Source: a virus. Taken from it: a stretch of 55,819 nucleotides of DNA. The notes beneath the pieces are model-generated. The model saw nothing but the letters and a program-made list of their open reading frames with translations, was not told the DNA's origin and made no database searches. Positions 32,749 to 41,969 of this stretch are shown one piece after another. Location: the IMG/VR virus record IMGVR_UViG_3300044832_000059, positions 1 to 55,819 of that record. The stretch is one strand, 5' to 3'. Every line of letters starts with the position of its first letter. Position 1 is the stretch's first letter. The translations under genes were made by a program, and so were the position numbers.

Positions 32749-34071
32749 ATGACATATTTAATATTATCACCCATCGCTCTCTCTCTTTTCCTTGTTAATA
32801 GGCTGGGAACCTCTAAGTCTGTTGATAAGGTTTATTTCTGGGTGGGAGACCCTTCTCTTCGTGCCACAGGTAAGCACATGGAGGACTACGAGGGGTATGA
32901 GAAGCTAGAGCTTGTTGATGACTACAATGAGGTGCTAAATGAGGAATCTAAGGATAATTTAATAATCTTTATTGATGATATTGGCATGGGAGAAACGGGG
33001 CATAGTCTTAGAAAGCAAGGATGGTCTGTTATCGGTGGCTCTCCTTTCGCAGACAAGATAGAAGATGAACGAGGTTATGCTCAGGAGGTTGTTCAGGGAA
33101 TCATGGAGGTCCCTGAAACATATGAGTTTGAGAGTTTTGATGATGGAATGAAATTTGCAAAGACCAGGAGTAAGGATGAGGTGTTCTTTTTTAAGCCAAA
33201 TGACTCACAAGTACCAAAAGATTATACGTATCGAGCGAAGAATATCAAGGATCTTGTCTCTGCACTCAAGAATTTCAAGGATGAATGGAAGTGGAAGGAA
33301 TCATTTCAGCTTCAGATGGAAGTTAAGGGGCAACTCATGGACTTCTCTTGTTTTATTGACAAGAATGGACAAATTCTTCCTAACTCTTTGATCTATTACT
33401 TTGAGAATAAGCCACTTATGAATGATGATGTTGGGCCACAAACAGGAGGAGCTATTGCTGTTGAATACGCTCACAAATTGGAAGGACAGTTTTATGAGAT
33501 CTTTCAAAAGCTCTTACCAAAACTGACAAGTGATGGCTATTATGGACAGATTGCTATCAACTGTATCATTGATGAAGAGACGAAGAAACCATACTTTTTA
33601 GAGTTTTGTGGTAGGGTTGGCTATCCTTCTCTTCCGGCAGACGTTACTTTGGTTGAGGATAAAGGAAAAACGGTTCACGACCTATTCCTGGCACTAGTTA
33701 CAGGTAGTCTGCCAAATCTCTTCCCAACCAATAAAATCGCAACAACGATCTGGATTGGTATTCCTCCATATCCTTTTAAGGAGGGGACAGATAAGAACAA
33801 GGGTGTGCCTATTTCCTGGGATAAGAAGTATGATAGCTACTTTTTCCCTTATTACGTGATGCATGATGAGAAGAAAGGTTTGGTTGCAGCAGGAGTTGGA
33901 GGGGAGATATTGCAAATTACTTGTTGTGATGTAACATTGAATGGTGCGGTATCGATGCTGATGGACACGTATCTTCCAACACTAAGACTCAAGAATGCAA
34001 TGTATCGAACGGACCTAGGCAAGGATGCACGAGATAGAATGAAGAAGTTGCAGGAGTGGAAAATTATATGA
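32749..34071 (+). CDS. ATP-grasp ligase, PurD-like
   Basis: 440 aa. An N-terminal Rossmann-like region, then an ATP-grasp core: 'FFFKPNDSQVPKDYTY' (lysine strand), 'FQLQMEVKGQLMDFSCFIDK' (hinge and Glu), 'QTGGAIAVEY' and 'PYFLEFCGRVGYPSLP' (metal-binding E-x-x-x-R). The layout follows phosphoribosylamine-glycine ligase, and PurD-like proteins of this kind occur in phage virion clusters. It should couple a carboxylate to an amine via acyl phosphate. The real substrate need not be purine-related. Its stop overlaps SpeD. Confidence 0.8.
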   Translation: MTYLILSPIALSLFLVNRLGTSKSVDKVYFWVGDPSLRATGKHMEDYEGYEKLELVDDYNEVLNEESKDNLIIFIDDIGMGETGHSLRKQGWSVIGGSPFADKIEDERGYAQEVVQGIMEVPETYEFESFDDGMKFAKTRSKDEVFFFKPNDSQVPKDYTYRAKNIKDLVSALKNFKDEWKWKESFQLQMEVKGQLMDFSCFIDKNGQILPNSLIYYFENKPLMNDDVGPQTGGAIAVEYAHKLEGQFYEIFQKLLPKLTSDGYYGQIAINCIIDEETKKPYFLEFCGRVGYPSLPADVTLVEDKGKTVHDLFLALVTGSLPNLFPTNKIATTIWIGIPPYPFKEGTDKNKGVPISWDKKYDSYFFPYYVMHDEKKGLVAAGVGGEILQITCCDVTLNGAVSMLMDTYLPTLRLKNAMYRTDLGKDARDRMKKLQEWKII

Positions 34072-34472
34072 GTAAAAAAATATTTGGAAGAGAATTGCTA
34101 GTTGATGCATATGGATGCAATGTTGAGGCTTTAAATAGCCTTGATATCTGTGCTGCTTTCTTAAAACAAGCAGTTGTTGTTCTTGAGGTATCGGAGCAAT
34201 CACCTCCCTTTGTCTTTGTCTCTCCTTTAAAGGGGCCACATGGCGAAGATTGGGCTGATAAAGCAGGTATATCAGGATGGATTCCACTTATTGAATCGGG
34301 TATACAAATTCATACGCTTACACCAAAGAAATTCTTATCAGTTGATTATTATACTTGCAGTAAGGTTGATGAGGGAGTTAAAAGGAAGCTCCTTGAGCTT
34401 GTTAAAGAGTATTTTCATCCAATAGTTATGGATTCCCAACTTATTGATCGAGGAGTGGACTATTATGATTGA
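34068..34472 (+). CDS. speD: SpeD-family pyruvoyl decarboxylase (AdoMetDC-like)
   Basis: 134 aa from ATG 34068 (ATGA overlap with the ligase). 'GRELLVDAYGC' (7-17) is the family's opening. The self-cleavage pair is Glu76-Ser77 in 'LIESGIQIHT', with His82 and Cys97 ('VDYYTC'). The Ser/His/Cys spacing (+5, +20) is exactly that of T. maritima AdoMetDC (S63/H68/C83). Such enzymes decarboxylate S-adenosylmethionine for spermidine synthesis; some relatives act on ornithine or arginine. The residue after Ser is Gly rather than His. No speE is present, so a host enzyme or a changed substrate is implied. Confidence 0.88.
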   Translation: MSKKIFGRELLVDAYGCNVEALNSLDICAAFLKQAVVVLEVSEQSPPFVFVSPLKGPHGEDWADKAGISGWIPLIESGIQIHTLTPKKFLSVDYYTCSKVDEGVKRKLLELVKEYFHPIVMDSQLIDRGVDYYD

Positions 34473-35376
34473 CCAAATAGCGAGAGCTAGACTCAGAGAG
34501 GCACAGCAACAGAAAGCTCTTATTAATGGTATTAAGAGTGCTGTTTCTAGTAATTCTCCGAGTAAAGATGATATTGAGATGGAAGCATTATCAAATGCCC
34601 CTTTTAAAGAGGTTCTTCGTCTTGCATCAAGAAAAGATGGAGAGAAAGAGCTTCTTTCTTTGACGAATAAGATCGGTCAGGCAATAGCAAAGGTGTATCA
34701 AAAGATCCCTGCGAATATTGTTCTTCCAAAGATATTTCAAGTACAAGGAGACGTTACGGCAACAGTTGTCTCGACTCCTGATCTAAAGATAACTAATCTT
34801 TCTGATCTACAACCATACTTTGCTGCTCTTGAAAAGAGATTAGGACAAATGGCAACTGCGATAAGTATGATTGCTACGACTCCACCTCCAATGCAAAAAG
34901 ACATTAAGTTCCCTGAATTTGATACAAAACCTCTCATTGAAGCTATTAATAACATTCCAAAGGGAAAAGACAGTGGTAGCTCAGATCTTATTGATAAGTT
35001 GGTTGATATAGAAGAAGGTATCGCTGCTCTCTATAATAAGCCTCAGATGACTCCTAATCCTGTGACTCATGTTTCTTTGAATGCTCTTAACGGGACATTA
35101 AAGACAAGTAATATTCAATTAGGTTCAACAGTGACAGCAATGCCAGCAGTTGCGTTAGTTAATAGGAGAGCATTGCAAATGTATAACAATGGATCAAATA
35201 CTATCTACTTTGGAGGATCTAATGTTTCAAGCTCTAATGGTATTCCTGTTTCATCAGGAGCATTCAGCGATATCCTTGCGTTTGGGCAGAATATTTCAGT
35301 TTATGCTATATCAGGAGCAGGACAAAATAATGATATACGAGTTCTCGAAGTAAGTGACGAAGCTTCAGGAAGGTAA
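34465..35376 (+). CDS. Virion protein with coiled-coil N-terminus and beta C-terminus
   Basis: 303 aa from ATG 34465 with GAGGAG 9 nt upstream; overlaps the SpeD end by 8 nt. A helical first half ('RARLREAQQQKALI') is followed by an immunoglobulin-like beta domain in the last 100 residues ('ALQMYNNGSNTIYFGGSNV'), a module common in phage tail proteins. Probably a tail appendage hub. Confidence 0.65.
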   Translation: MIDQIARARLREAQQQKALINGIKSAVSSNSPSKDDIEMEALSNAPFKEVLRLASRKDGEKELLSLTNKIGQAIAKVYQKIPANIVLPKIFQVQGDVTATVVSTPDLKITNLSDLQPYFAALEKRLGQMATAISMIATTPPPMQKDIKFPEFDTKPLIEAINNIPKGKDSGSSDLIDKLVDIEEGIAALYNKPQMTPNPVTHVSLNALNGTLKTSNIQLGSTVTAMPAVALVNRRALQMYNNGSNTIYFGGSNVSSSNGIPVSSGAFSDILAFGQNISVYAISGAGQNNDIRVLEVSDEASGR

Positions 35377-35378
35377 TT

Positions 35379-36632
35379 ATGAACGGAATTGGAACACCAG
35401 CTATACCATCAACGGGAGGGGGAGGAGTTGCCTCAAGTGTAACGGTAACTAATTTTCCTGCAACACAGCCTGTTTCTGGTACAGTTACAGCAAATCAAGG
35501 CACAGCTAATGCTACTCCTTGGAATGAAAATATTACTCAAGTCAAAGGAGTTGCAATAAGTACTGGTGGAGGTAGTGTTGACAGCGGAACTCTTCGAGTA
35601 TTTCTTGCATATGACCAATCTGTTGTCCCTGTAGCTGGAGCTATTGGCTCAGGAGGGGCAAATAGTGGTAATCCTTTAAAAATAGGTAGTGTTTTTAATA
35701 CAACTCAGCCAACAGTAACAAATGGTCAAATAGTTGACCAACAATCCACTGCAAGAGGAGCTTTGATCGTTGGCACAGGCGTGGATACGTTTAATGCCAC
35801 GATTAACGCAGCTCTTCCAGCAGGAACCAATCTTATCGGTAAAGTTGGTATTGACCAGACAACTCCTGGTACAACAAATGGAATTGTAGCAAAAGATGCA
35901 AGTAATACGGCTATCTTTGGGACTGCTGCTGCAATGGCTGATTCTACAGCAAATCCTACACTCGGAAGCAACCAAGCCTATTTAATGGCATTTAATGGTT
36001 CTACTTGGGATAGGTTGCATGATCTATTCTTAACTTCTGATGGTCAAGGAGTTCAGACGGGTTTATTTACACTACCTCAAAACCTTGTCTTTAATGGATC
36101 TACCTGGGATCGAATGAGGGGGAATACTACTGCTACTTTCGCTCAAGGAACAGTTGCTACCAATGTAGCTATTACAGCTAACCCTATGAATCTGGGAGCA
36201 CAAGCAGTTAGTAGCGAAAATGCAGCAGTGACAACAGCAAGGCAAGTTCAGCTTGTAGCTGACTTGGTAGGTAAACTTATTGTTCTTCCTTATGCAAATC
36301 CCGAGAACTTTGTATCAGGTGCAATTACCAGTGCCATGACAGGAACAACGAGTACTTCACTTATTGCTGCTCCAGCTTCAGGCCTTCGTAACTATATCAC
36401 CCAAATTACGGTGAGTAACGCTCACGCTACTGTAGGTACAGATATGATTGTTCAAGATGGTTCAGGAGGAACGACACTCTATACCATTCCAGCAGCAGCA
36501 GTTTACGGTGGTGCTGCTATTACTTTTCCAACGCCATTAAGACAACCGACTACGGCTACTGCTATTTTTATTGCCAATGTAACCACAGGTGCAAGCACCA
36601 AAGCATCAGCCTCAGGATATAAGGGAATTTAA
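35379..36632 (+). CDS. Tail fibre/carbohydrate-binding protein
   Basis: 417 aa, all-beta and G/T/A/V-rich. It opens with 'TVTNFPATQPVSGTVTA', a repeat common in phage appendage proteins, and carries two copies of 'FNGSTWDR' (middle), a sugar-binding-like module. Ends with a small beta domain. Likely contacts the host surface. Confidence 0.75.
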   Translation: MNGIGTPAIPSTGGGGVASSVTVTNFPATQPVSGTVTANQGTANATPWNENITQVKGVAISTGGGSVDSGTLRVFLAYDQSVVPVAGAIGSGGANSGNPLKIGSVFNTTQPTVTNGQIVDQQSTARGALIVGTGVDTFNATINAALPAGTNLIGKVGIDQTTPGTTNGIVAKDASNTAIFGTAAAMADSTANPTLGSNQAYLMAFNGSTWDRLHDLFLTSDGQGVQTGLFTLPQNLVFNGSTWDRMRGNTTATFAQGTVATNVAITANPMNLGAQAVSSENAAVTTARQVQLVADLVGKLIVLPYANPENFVSGAITSAMTGTTSTSLIAAPASGLRNYITQITVSNAHATVGTDMIVQDGSGGTTLYTIPAAAVYGGAAITFPTPLRQPTTATAIFIANVTTGASTKASASGYKGI

Positions 36633-36634
36633 GT

Positions 36635-38521
36635 ATGGCATTTACAAAGAAATTCTATTTAAACGATGCAGCTTCCACGTATAGTCCAGCTGTTGCAAAA
36701 GGCGCATGGGATGATGTAACAGGTCAGCCCAACATAGGTGACGCAGGAGAATTGCCAACTGGTGCATATACAACCATTGGAATCGCTGAAACTTCTGTTA
36801 CAAATAATTGGGACGTTCTTATTGCTACATTTGTTACAGCAACACTCGCAAACAATGTGAGCTTTAAGACAAGTGATGTAGTAACAGGCGTATTATCGGT
36901 ACTGGAATCAAACGCAGCAGCGAATGACTTTACACATATTCATATCTGGGTAACAACAGGAAACACCGATACAGTACGAGGAACACTTTTAAATGATTCT
37001 ATTAGCGCAACTGAATGGCCGACAACAACTGCAGGACAAAACATTGGGACATTAAGCCTCACAAATAACGTCAATGCACTTGCTGGGGATCACATTGTTA
37101 TTGAGATCGGTTATCGAGCAGTAAACACGAGTTCTACTAGCTTTACTGGTACGCTTGGATTTGGTACGAATGATACAGCAGGAATTGACTTGACCGATGG
37201 TGATGCTACTGTTACCACTCATCCTTCATGGGTTGAATTCTCAACTGATTTTGGTCCTGAAGTGGTACTGCTTGGTTCACTCTTTGATACTAATTCAGGA
37301 ACACATACAGTCACAGCAACTCCCCAGCCAAATGATCTTATTGTTATCGTTACAGGATCAACAGGTAATACTGCTGACACTACGCCTACAGACAATAATA
37401 CGCATGGAGGAGTGTATACACAGATTGTTAATCCACTTAAAAATAGCAGCGCTGATAAAATGGCTGCTTATGTAAGAACTGAATTTATCCAGTATAAAGT
37501 CTCAACTGTTTTTACTCATGCACCAGGCGCATCAACGGGTGGAGGACTATCGGTGTATGCGGTTCGTGGTATGGCAAAAGTAGGAAGTGGAGCCATTAAG
37601 CAATCGGCCTCGCAAGCTGCTCAGGCATCGGGTACTCCTGCACCGACATTTGGTGCTTCTGTTCTTACTGGAAATCCTGTTATTAGTGCTATCTTTAATG
37701 GTACGAATCCAGGTGGTATTACAGCAAAGTCTGGCTATACTAGGGACGTAAATACAGGGTATGCAACGCCTACTACGGGGTTTGATTCGATGCACCAAAA
37801 CTCAGGAGAAACAGGAACAGCAATCACATGGGGTAGTTCTTCAGCTTCGGCATTCTGCTCTTTGGCGATAGAACTCGATATGAGTATTACGACACTTCAA
37901 AATCAGACTGATACATTCCCAGGATCATCCCTTGACGCTACAAAATGGTACGATAATACTCAGGCAGGTGGAACGCAAACTGTTGCAGCAAATACAGTAG
38001 TACTTACCGCACCTCTTTTAACAGCAGGGGCACTCGCTGAGATAGAATCACAAAAACGATATGATTTAACGGGAAGTTATGCACTTGCTCAAGCGGTTGT
38101 CACACAAGTTGCCAATATTAATGCTGAGGCAGGATTAACTGCTTATCATGATGAATATGGGAATCAGTTACAATTAATCGTTGATAACGGTAATTTAGTA
38201 GGAGGTTATCAAATAGCAGGAGCCACAACCAATGTTGCCACTATTGCCTATAACTCCTCAACAATGGCATGGTGGAGGATACGAGAATCAGCAGGAACAA
38301 TCTTTTTTGATTACAGTTCTGATGGCATTACTTGGACAAATTTGGGGAGTTTTTCGGCCTCCTTAATTCCTTGGGGAATAACACTTGTTCGCACTTCGGT
38401 TCTTGCCTATGATGGTGTGTCTAGTGCAACTGCTGAGGTAGGTACATTCTCAAATTTTAATAATGCACCAGCGTCAACTACTGTCTCGCCCCGTAAGGCT
38501 CTTCTTGGTGTGGGATTATGA
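36635..38521 (+). CDS. Receptor-binding tail protein with lectin-like C-terminus
   Basis: 628 aa in three beta regions: about 1-200, 205-410 (a jelly-roll like the 28046 protein), and 415-600, where 'DTFPGSSLDATKWYD' and 'WWRIRESAGTIFFDYSSDGITW' are typical of concanavalin/LamG-type sandwich domains that bind glycans. Last and largest of the tail set; best candidate for receptor recognition. Confidence 0.75.
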   Translation: MAFTKKFYLNDAASTYSPAVAKGAWDDVTGQPNIGDAGELPTGAYTTIGIAETSVTNNWDVLIATFVTATLANNVSFKTSDVVTGVLSVLESNAAANDFTHIHIWVTTGNTDTVRGTLLNDSISATEWPTTTAGQNIGTLSLTNNVNALAGDHIVIEIGYRAVNTSSTSFTGTLGFGTNDTAGIDLTDGDATVTTHPSWVEFSTDFGPEVVLLGSLFDTNSGTHTVTATPQPNDLIVIVTGSTGNTADTTPTDNNTHGGVYTQIVNPLKNSSADKMAAYVRTEFIQYKVSTVFTHAPGASTGGGLSVYAVRGMAKVGSGAIKQSASQAAQASGTPAPTFGASVLTGNPVISAIFNGTNPGGITAKSGYTRDVNTGYATPTTGFDSMHQNSGETGTAITWGSSSASAFCSLAIELDMSITTLQNQTDTFPGSSLDATKWYDNTQAGGTQTVAANTVVLTAPLLTAGALAEIESQKRYDLTGSYALAQAVVTQVANINAEAGLTAYHDEYGNQLQLIVDNGNLVGGYQIAGATTNVATIAYNSSTMAWWRIRESAGTIFFDYSSDGITWTNLGSFSASLIPWGITLVRTSVLAYDGVSSATAEVGTFSNFNNAPASTTVSPRKALLGVGL

Positions 38522-38536
38522 ATAATGTATATTTAA

Positions 38537-38545
38537 TGCTATAAT
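38537..38545 (+). promoter_or_regulatory. Extended -10 promoter candidate
   Basis: TG-C-TATAAT (38537-38545), a perfect extended -10 with no clear -35, about 20 nt before the GTG start at 38566. Confidence 0.5.
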
Positions 38546-38565
38546 ATGGAAGAGGGTGATTATTT

Positions 38566-38745
38566 GTGAATAACTATGTATTAACACAAGAGCAGGGAGA
38601 TAAAATCATTACATATCTTACTACTCAGCCATATAAGGATGTTGTAGGTATTATTGAAATATTGAAAACATTGCCTGTTGTTACAATTCAACAGGAACAA
38701 CCAAAAGAAGTAACACTTGAAACAGAAGCACCTCCTGAAGCGTAA
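38566..38745 (+). CDS. Small hypothetical protein (GTG start)
   Basis: 59 aa, GTG 38566 with GAGGGTGAT just upstream. Short helix-strand pattern, then an acidic Glu/Pro-rich tail. Last plus-strand gene of the virion block; its stop is 2 nt from the convergent gene's stop. Confidence 0.6.
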   Translation: MNNYVLTQEQGDKIITYLTTQPYKDVVGIIEILKTLPVVTIQQEQPKEVTLETEAPPEA

Positions 38746-38747
38746 GA

Positions 38748-39029
38748 TTATTTAACGAAGAACCTCAGTAATATCTCGACAGTAACTATAACCCCAACAC
38801 CTGTATAGACAAGTCGTGTGAGTGATTCAACTACCTTCTCTAACGCTTGTAGTTGTGCCTTGGTAGCCACATCTCCTCGTAATTCGTTTAGCAAATCGAA
38901 TCTTTTTTCTGCTGCAACCTCTGTTTTTTGATTTTCTGCTTTTACTGCAATAAGTGCGGCATTGAGGGCTTTATCTTTTTCCTCCAATATCTTTTCAAAA
39001 TATTCCCTGAGGCTTATATACTCTTTCAT
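38748..39029 (-). CDS. Coiled-coil protein with C-terminal membrane anchor
   Basis: 93 aa: coiled coil about 5-70, then a single hydrophobic helix (73-90). Tail-anchored topology like small phage lysis accessory or XhlA-type proteins. In a minus-strand trio next to the endolysin. Confidence 0.65.
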   Translation of the reverse strand: MKEYISLREYFEKILEEKDKALNAALIAVKAENQKTEVAAEKRFDLLNELRGDVATKAQLQALEKVVESLTRLVYTGVGVIVTVEILLRFFVK

Positions 39030-39032
39030 ACT

Positions 39033-39320
39033 CTACATACCACCATTAAATTTATAGAAACCTAAGGCTATTGCTACGATTGTTGAGATCAAAGAGAAGG
39101 TCGCAAGAATAATCTTCTGTACATCTATCCGAGGTTGTGCGGCATCCTGTACGATCTGTGCTGCCTGGAACTTCTCAAGGTCAATCAGTCTCTTATCCGT
39201 ATCTGACTTGTACTGATCGAACTTAATCGTGATATTCTGCAAGAGTCCTTTAACTTCTCCGAGCTGATACATAATAAGTTCTGTTGACGTTTGGGGATGA
39301 GTTGAGTCGAGTTCTGGCAT
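39033..39320 (-). CDS. Coiled-coil protein with C-terminal membrane anchor (XhlA-like architecture)
   Basis: 95 aa: helical coiled-coil region (15-55) with 'LGEVKGLLQNI', then a hydrophobic helix (about 68-90). The same architecture as hemolysin XhlA-type proteins that assist holins; similarity is of layout only. Confidence 0.65.
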   Translation of the reverse strand: MPELDSTHPQTSTELIMYQLGEVKGLLQNITIKFDQYKSDTDKRLIDLEKFQAAQIVQDAAQPRIDVQKIILATFSLISTIVAIALGFYKFNGGM

Positions 39321-39321
39321 G

Positions 39322-39735
39322 TCAGTAGTATTTTTTGTTCTTAGTAAAGTCTAGTATAGCAAAACCATAGCCAAGCGTTAAGATGATTGTTGGTAATTGA
39401 TCTTGAAGGATAAACTGCCACGAACGAATTACCCCATCTGCATAGTGTTGCATAAAGATATAGTTAAGTGCTGAGCCTGTCGTGAGTAACAAAAAGAACT
39501 GTTGTGGCATAAAGAAAACAAACCGCCATCTTTTATAGGAAGGAAGTGTTAACCCGTACAGAGCAAGAAGGACTGAGAGAAACATAAGGATGCCACCGAA
39601 ATAGGGATATGGAAAGAGTTCATAGAAGATACCCATACGGGCAACGATTAACGGATAGGGATAACAGAGAATGAGTAAAGACGTGACAAGATCCATCATA
39701 GTGACAGACATAATAAGAATATTACCATTTTTCAT
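39322..39735 (-). CDS. Four-helix integral membrane protein
   Basis: 137 aa with four hydrophobic segments, short loops and a Lys-rich C-terminus. No family signature; size and position allow a holin or antiholin-like role. First of the minus-strand trio. Confidence 0.65.
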   Translation of the reverse strand: MKNGNILIMSVTMMDLVTSLLILCYPYPLIVARMGIFYELFPYPYFGGILMFLSVLLALYGLTLPSYKRWRFVFFMPQQFFLLLTTGSALNYIFMQHYADGVIRSWQFILQDQLPTIILTLGYGFAILDFTKNKKYY

Positions 39736-39802
39736 GCTGTCTATTGACTATAACACATTACGCTTATTGACTTCTTCATAAAAGTTGTTTTAGCATATCT
39801 TT

Positions 39803-40201
39803 ATGCAAGGATTAACAGTTGATAACTTTATTCAGTTTTGGAATGGCATTTATGGAGATTATGATGGATGGTATGGTCCTCAATGCTTTGACTTAGCAAA
39901 CTACTATTCCAGGTGGATTGGTGGACAACGATTTGCGGGTGGAACTGCTGATGCTATTTATCAGCAAACACAAAATGGATTTTATACACAGATTGCTAAT
40001 GAACCTCTTAATTATCCGATAAAAGGAGATATCGTTATCTTTAATTGGCCTCATGTTGGTATTGCAACAGGAAAGAACACTGACGTTAATCATCTTGAGC
40101 TGCTTGAAATGAATGACCCTAAAGGATCTAATTCGCACATAAAGTTTTATGATAATTATAATGGAGTAATTGGATGGTTAAGGCCAGTCCATTTACCTTA
40201 A
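39803..40201 (+). CDS. CHAP-domain endolysin
   Basis: 132 aa. The whole protein is a CHAP (NlpC/P60-like) amidase/peptidase: catalytic Cys28 in 'GPQCFDLANYY' and His84 in 'WPHVGIATG', with 'KGDIVIF' before the His. It would cut peptidoglycan stem peptides or amide bonds at lysis. No separate wall-binding domain and no signal peptide, so a holin is needed; one follows 4 nt later. Confidence 0.88.
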   Translation: MQGLTVDNFIQFWNGIYGDYDGWYGPQCFDLANYYSRWIGGQRFAGGTADAIYQQTQNGFYTQIANEPLNYPIKGDIVIFNWPHVGIATGKNTDVNHLELLEMNDPKGSNSHIKFYDNYNGVIGWLRPVHLP

Positions 40202-40205
40202 AATT

Positions 40206-40448
40206 ATGGGAATGACAGCAGATCAACAAATACAGACTCCTCCTACGCCACCTGTTACCAAGCAGGATAACGTTGGTGTTATTGAGTTTCTTTCAGGCAA
40301 AAAGACTTATACTGTTGCTTTTCTTATGGTTGTATATGCAGCGAGTGGATATCTTGTGCATCAATTAACACAGGATCAAGCAATGACGGTTGTCTTTAAT
40401 GCTCTTGCTGTCTCTGGTCTTCGCTCTGCGATAAATTCTCTGAAATAG
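40206..40448 (+). CDS. Holin
   Basis: 80 aa: polar Pro/Thr/Gln-rich start, one clear membrane helix (about 34-52) and a second weaker hydrophobic segment (about 58-75). Size, position directly after the endolysin and topology fit a holin. Its 3' end overlaps the convergent ATP-grasp gene by 53 nt. Confidence 0.7.
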   Translation: MGMTADQQIQTPPTPPVTKQDNVGVIEFLSGKKTYTVAFLMVVYAASGYLVHQLTQDQAMTVVFNALAVSGLRSAINSLK

Positions 40449-41157
40449 CCCTCTTAAAATACTCCACATATTTACTTAATCCATAAGGACTAAGTGCTGG
40501 TGCAGTATTCACTTCACAAATAACTGCATGAGGAAGGGATATATCTGTTGGTTCACTCATAATGTCTACAGCTCCAAAATCAAGCTCTAGAGCTTTAATT
40601 GCCTTCTTTGCTAGTCGAATCACTTCAATGTCCCATTCATGCTGATACAGGTATCTGAATTTGAATCCCTTCTTATGATTCCAATTCTTTGCATGTAAAT
40701 CACCATTCTCTTTAATTGAAATTGCAATAAGCTTTCCTGAACCAATATGTACTCGATATTCTTTTGTTTTTGGGTAGTAAGGACTAAAATATTGTGCTCC
40801 TTTTCTTATTGCTCTTCTCACATCATAAATGTCATGACAGTAGAAGAACTTTCTTCCTCCCTTATGATGATCTGGTCGTGCGACGCAAGGGAACGTTTCA
40901 GGAGGAACAGAGAGAAGCTGAGGCGTTGGTAAGTCATTATTCATAAAGATACGTCTTGCGGTTTCTTTATTTGTTGCGTTTCTTACTGCTTGTGCTGAAT
41001 TGAGATAATTGCCTTGGGGTCCCGAAGTAGTTACTCCCCATCGTATAATTGTTGAAACAGGTGGCTTATAAGATGAATTGGGGTAGAAAAGAGAAAAGTC
41101 CAGCATTTCTGCTAGACTTTTGCTTGTCTTTGATTTAACACTAAAAATACCAATCAT
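40396..41157 (-). CDS. ATP-grasp ligase (RimK/YheC-like)
   Basis: 253 aa. ATP-grasp features: 'FPCVARPDHHKGGRKFFYC' (nucleotide-binding lysine and Gly loop), 'EYRVHIGSGKLIAI' (hinge strand) and 'AVICEVNTAPALSPYG' (E-x-N metal ligands). This class forms amide bonds, for example adding amino acids to peptides. Second ATP-grasp of the genome; together with amidoligase and GATase it implies amide chemistry. Array C lies immediately upstream as its leader. Confidence 0.82.
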   Translation of the reverse strand: MIGIFSVKSKTSKSLAEMLDFSLFYPNSSYKPPVSTIIRWGVTTSGPQGNYLNSAQAVRNATNKETARRIFMNNDLPTPQLLSVPPETFPCVARPDHHKGGRKFFYCHDIYDVRRAIRKGAQYFSPYYPKTKEYRVHIGSGKLIAISIKENGDLHAKNWNHKKGFKFRYLYQHEWDIEVIRLAKKAIKALELDFGAVDIMSEPTDISLPHAVICEVNTAPALSPYGLSKYVEYFKRAISENLSQSEDQRQQEH

Positions 41158-41171
41158 ATTCTCATATCCTT

Positions 41172-41420
41172 AACTGCCAAGACCTGCCTCGACAGAACTA
41201 AACACAACCCAACTTACCCTGACTGCCAATACACAACGGTACACAACACAACTCGCCACGACTGCCTGTACACTCCTTAACACTACCAGACTAACCCCGA
41301 CTGCCCTACCTGGACACAACACAACTCGCCACGACTGCCATGCATTGCCCCAACAGTCCCAGACCCTCCCTGACTGCCTTGCCATGACTAAACCCACCTT
41401 GACGGTCCTTGACTGCCACA
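41172..41420 (-). repeat. Pentamer-register G/T-rich array C
   Basis: Between two minus-strand genes. Box complements at 41411, 41372, 41333, 41299, 41260 and 41221 (GACTGCC) and a variant AACTGCC at 41172 give distances 39, 39, 34, 39, 39 and 49 nt. Read on the minus strand it is GCAG plus 7, 7, 6, 7, 7 and 9 pentamers; 42 of 43 end in G and all begin with T or G. Two units share the same first 20 nt after the box. It precedes the ATP-grasp gene. Confidence 0.88.
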
Positions 41421-41423
41421 TAC

Positions 41424-41936
41424 TTATTTTTCTAGTTCAGATTCAATTTCTTTTAATTTCTCTTCGTTAATTATTCCATTTAATTCAGAAACCATTTTGT
41501 ATTTTTCCTGAGCATGTCTTATTTCACGAATAGCACTCCTTAATACAGCAGAATGTAATTTTTCATTGTTTAGTACTTGTTCGATAGGAAAGTATTTACG
41601 TACTTTCTTATCTTCCAAAGTAACTTGTACATTAAAGAATGCAGGTTTTTCTTTACCTTCTATGGTTACACGAACGCTATTGATGAGTAGACGAGCTTGC
41701 ATTAATCGGTATCGATCTCCAGCTCTCTTATCATCCCATTCAAAGATTCTATGAAGAGGAGATGTCTCTGATTTTGCTTCTTCGACAACATCTTGAGGTG
41801 TTAATTCTTCTCCATTTTTTGCAGCAAGAAGTTCTAAAGCCTTTTTATATTCTCCTCTTTTTGTGTTTTCTTTAATTTCAATGTAATCTTTTTTTGTTAA
41901 TGTTGATAGTAATCTATCATATCCTTGATATTTCAT
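41424..41936 (-). CDS. Hypothetical protein of a common phage family
   Basis: 170 aa from ATG 41936 with GGGGGGTGA upstream. It has the pattern 'LTPQDVVEEAKSETSPLHR' then 'FEWDDKRAGDRYRLMQAR' and 'LINSVRV', a recurring uncharacterised family often near single-strand DNA-binding or recombination genes of phages. C-terminal coiled coil. Bracketed by arrays C and D. Confidence 0.75.
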   Translation of the reverse strand: MKYQGYDRLLSTLTKKDYIEIKENTKRGEYKKALELLAAKNGEELTPQDVVEEAKSETSPLHRIFEWDDKRAGDRYRLMQARLLINSVRVTIEGKEKPAFFNVQVTLEDKKVRKYFPIEQVLNNEKLHSAVLRSAIREIRHAQEKYKMVSELNGIINEEKLKEIESELEK

Positions 41937-41969
41937 AATATTCACCCCCCTTTACTAGAGTAGGACTTA

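Noticed and set aside
41170-41421. 83-residue minus-strand frame (W, V and S rich)
   Set aside because: It lies wholly within array C. The G/T pentamer composition simply avoids stops in this frame, and the odd amino-acid content follows from the repeat.
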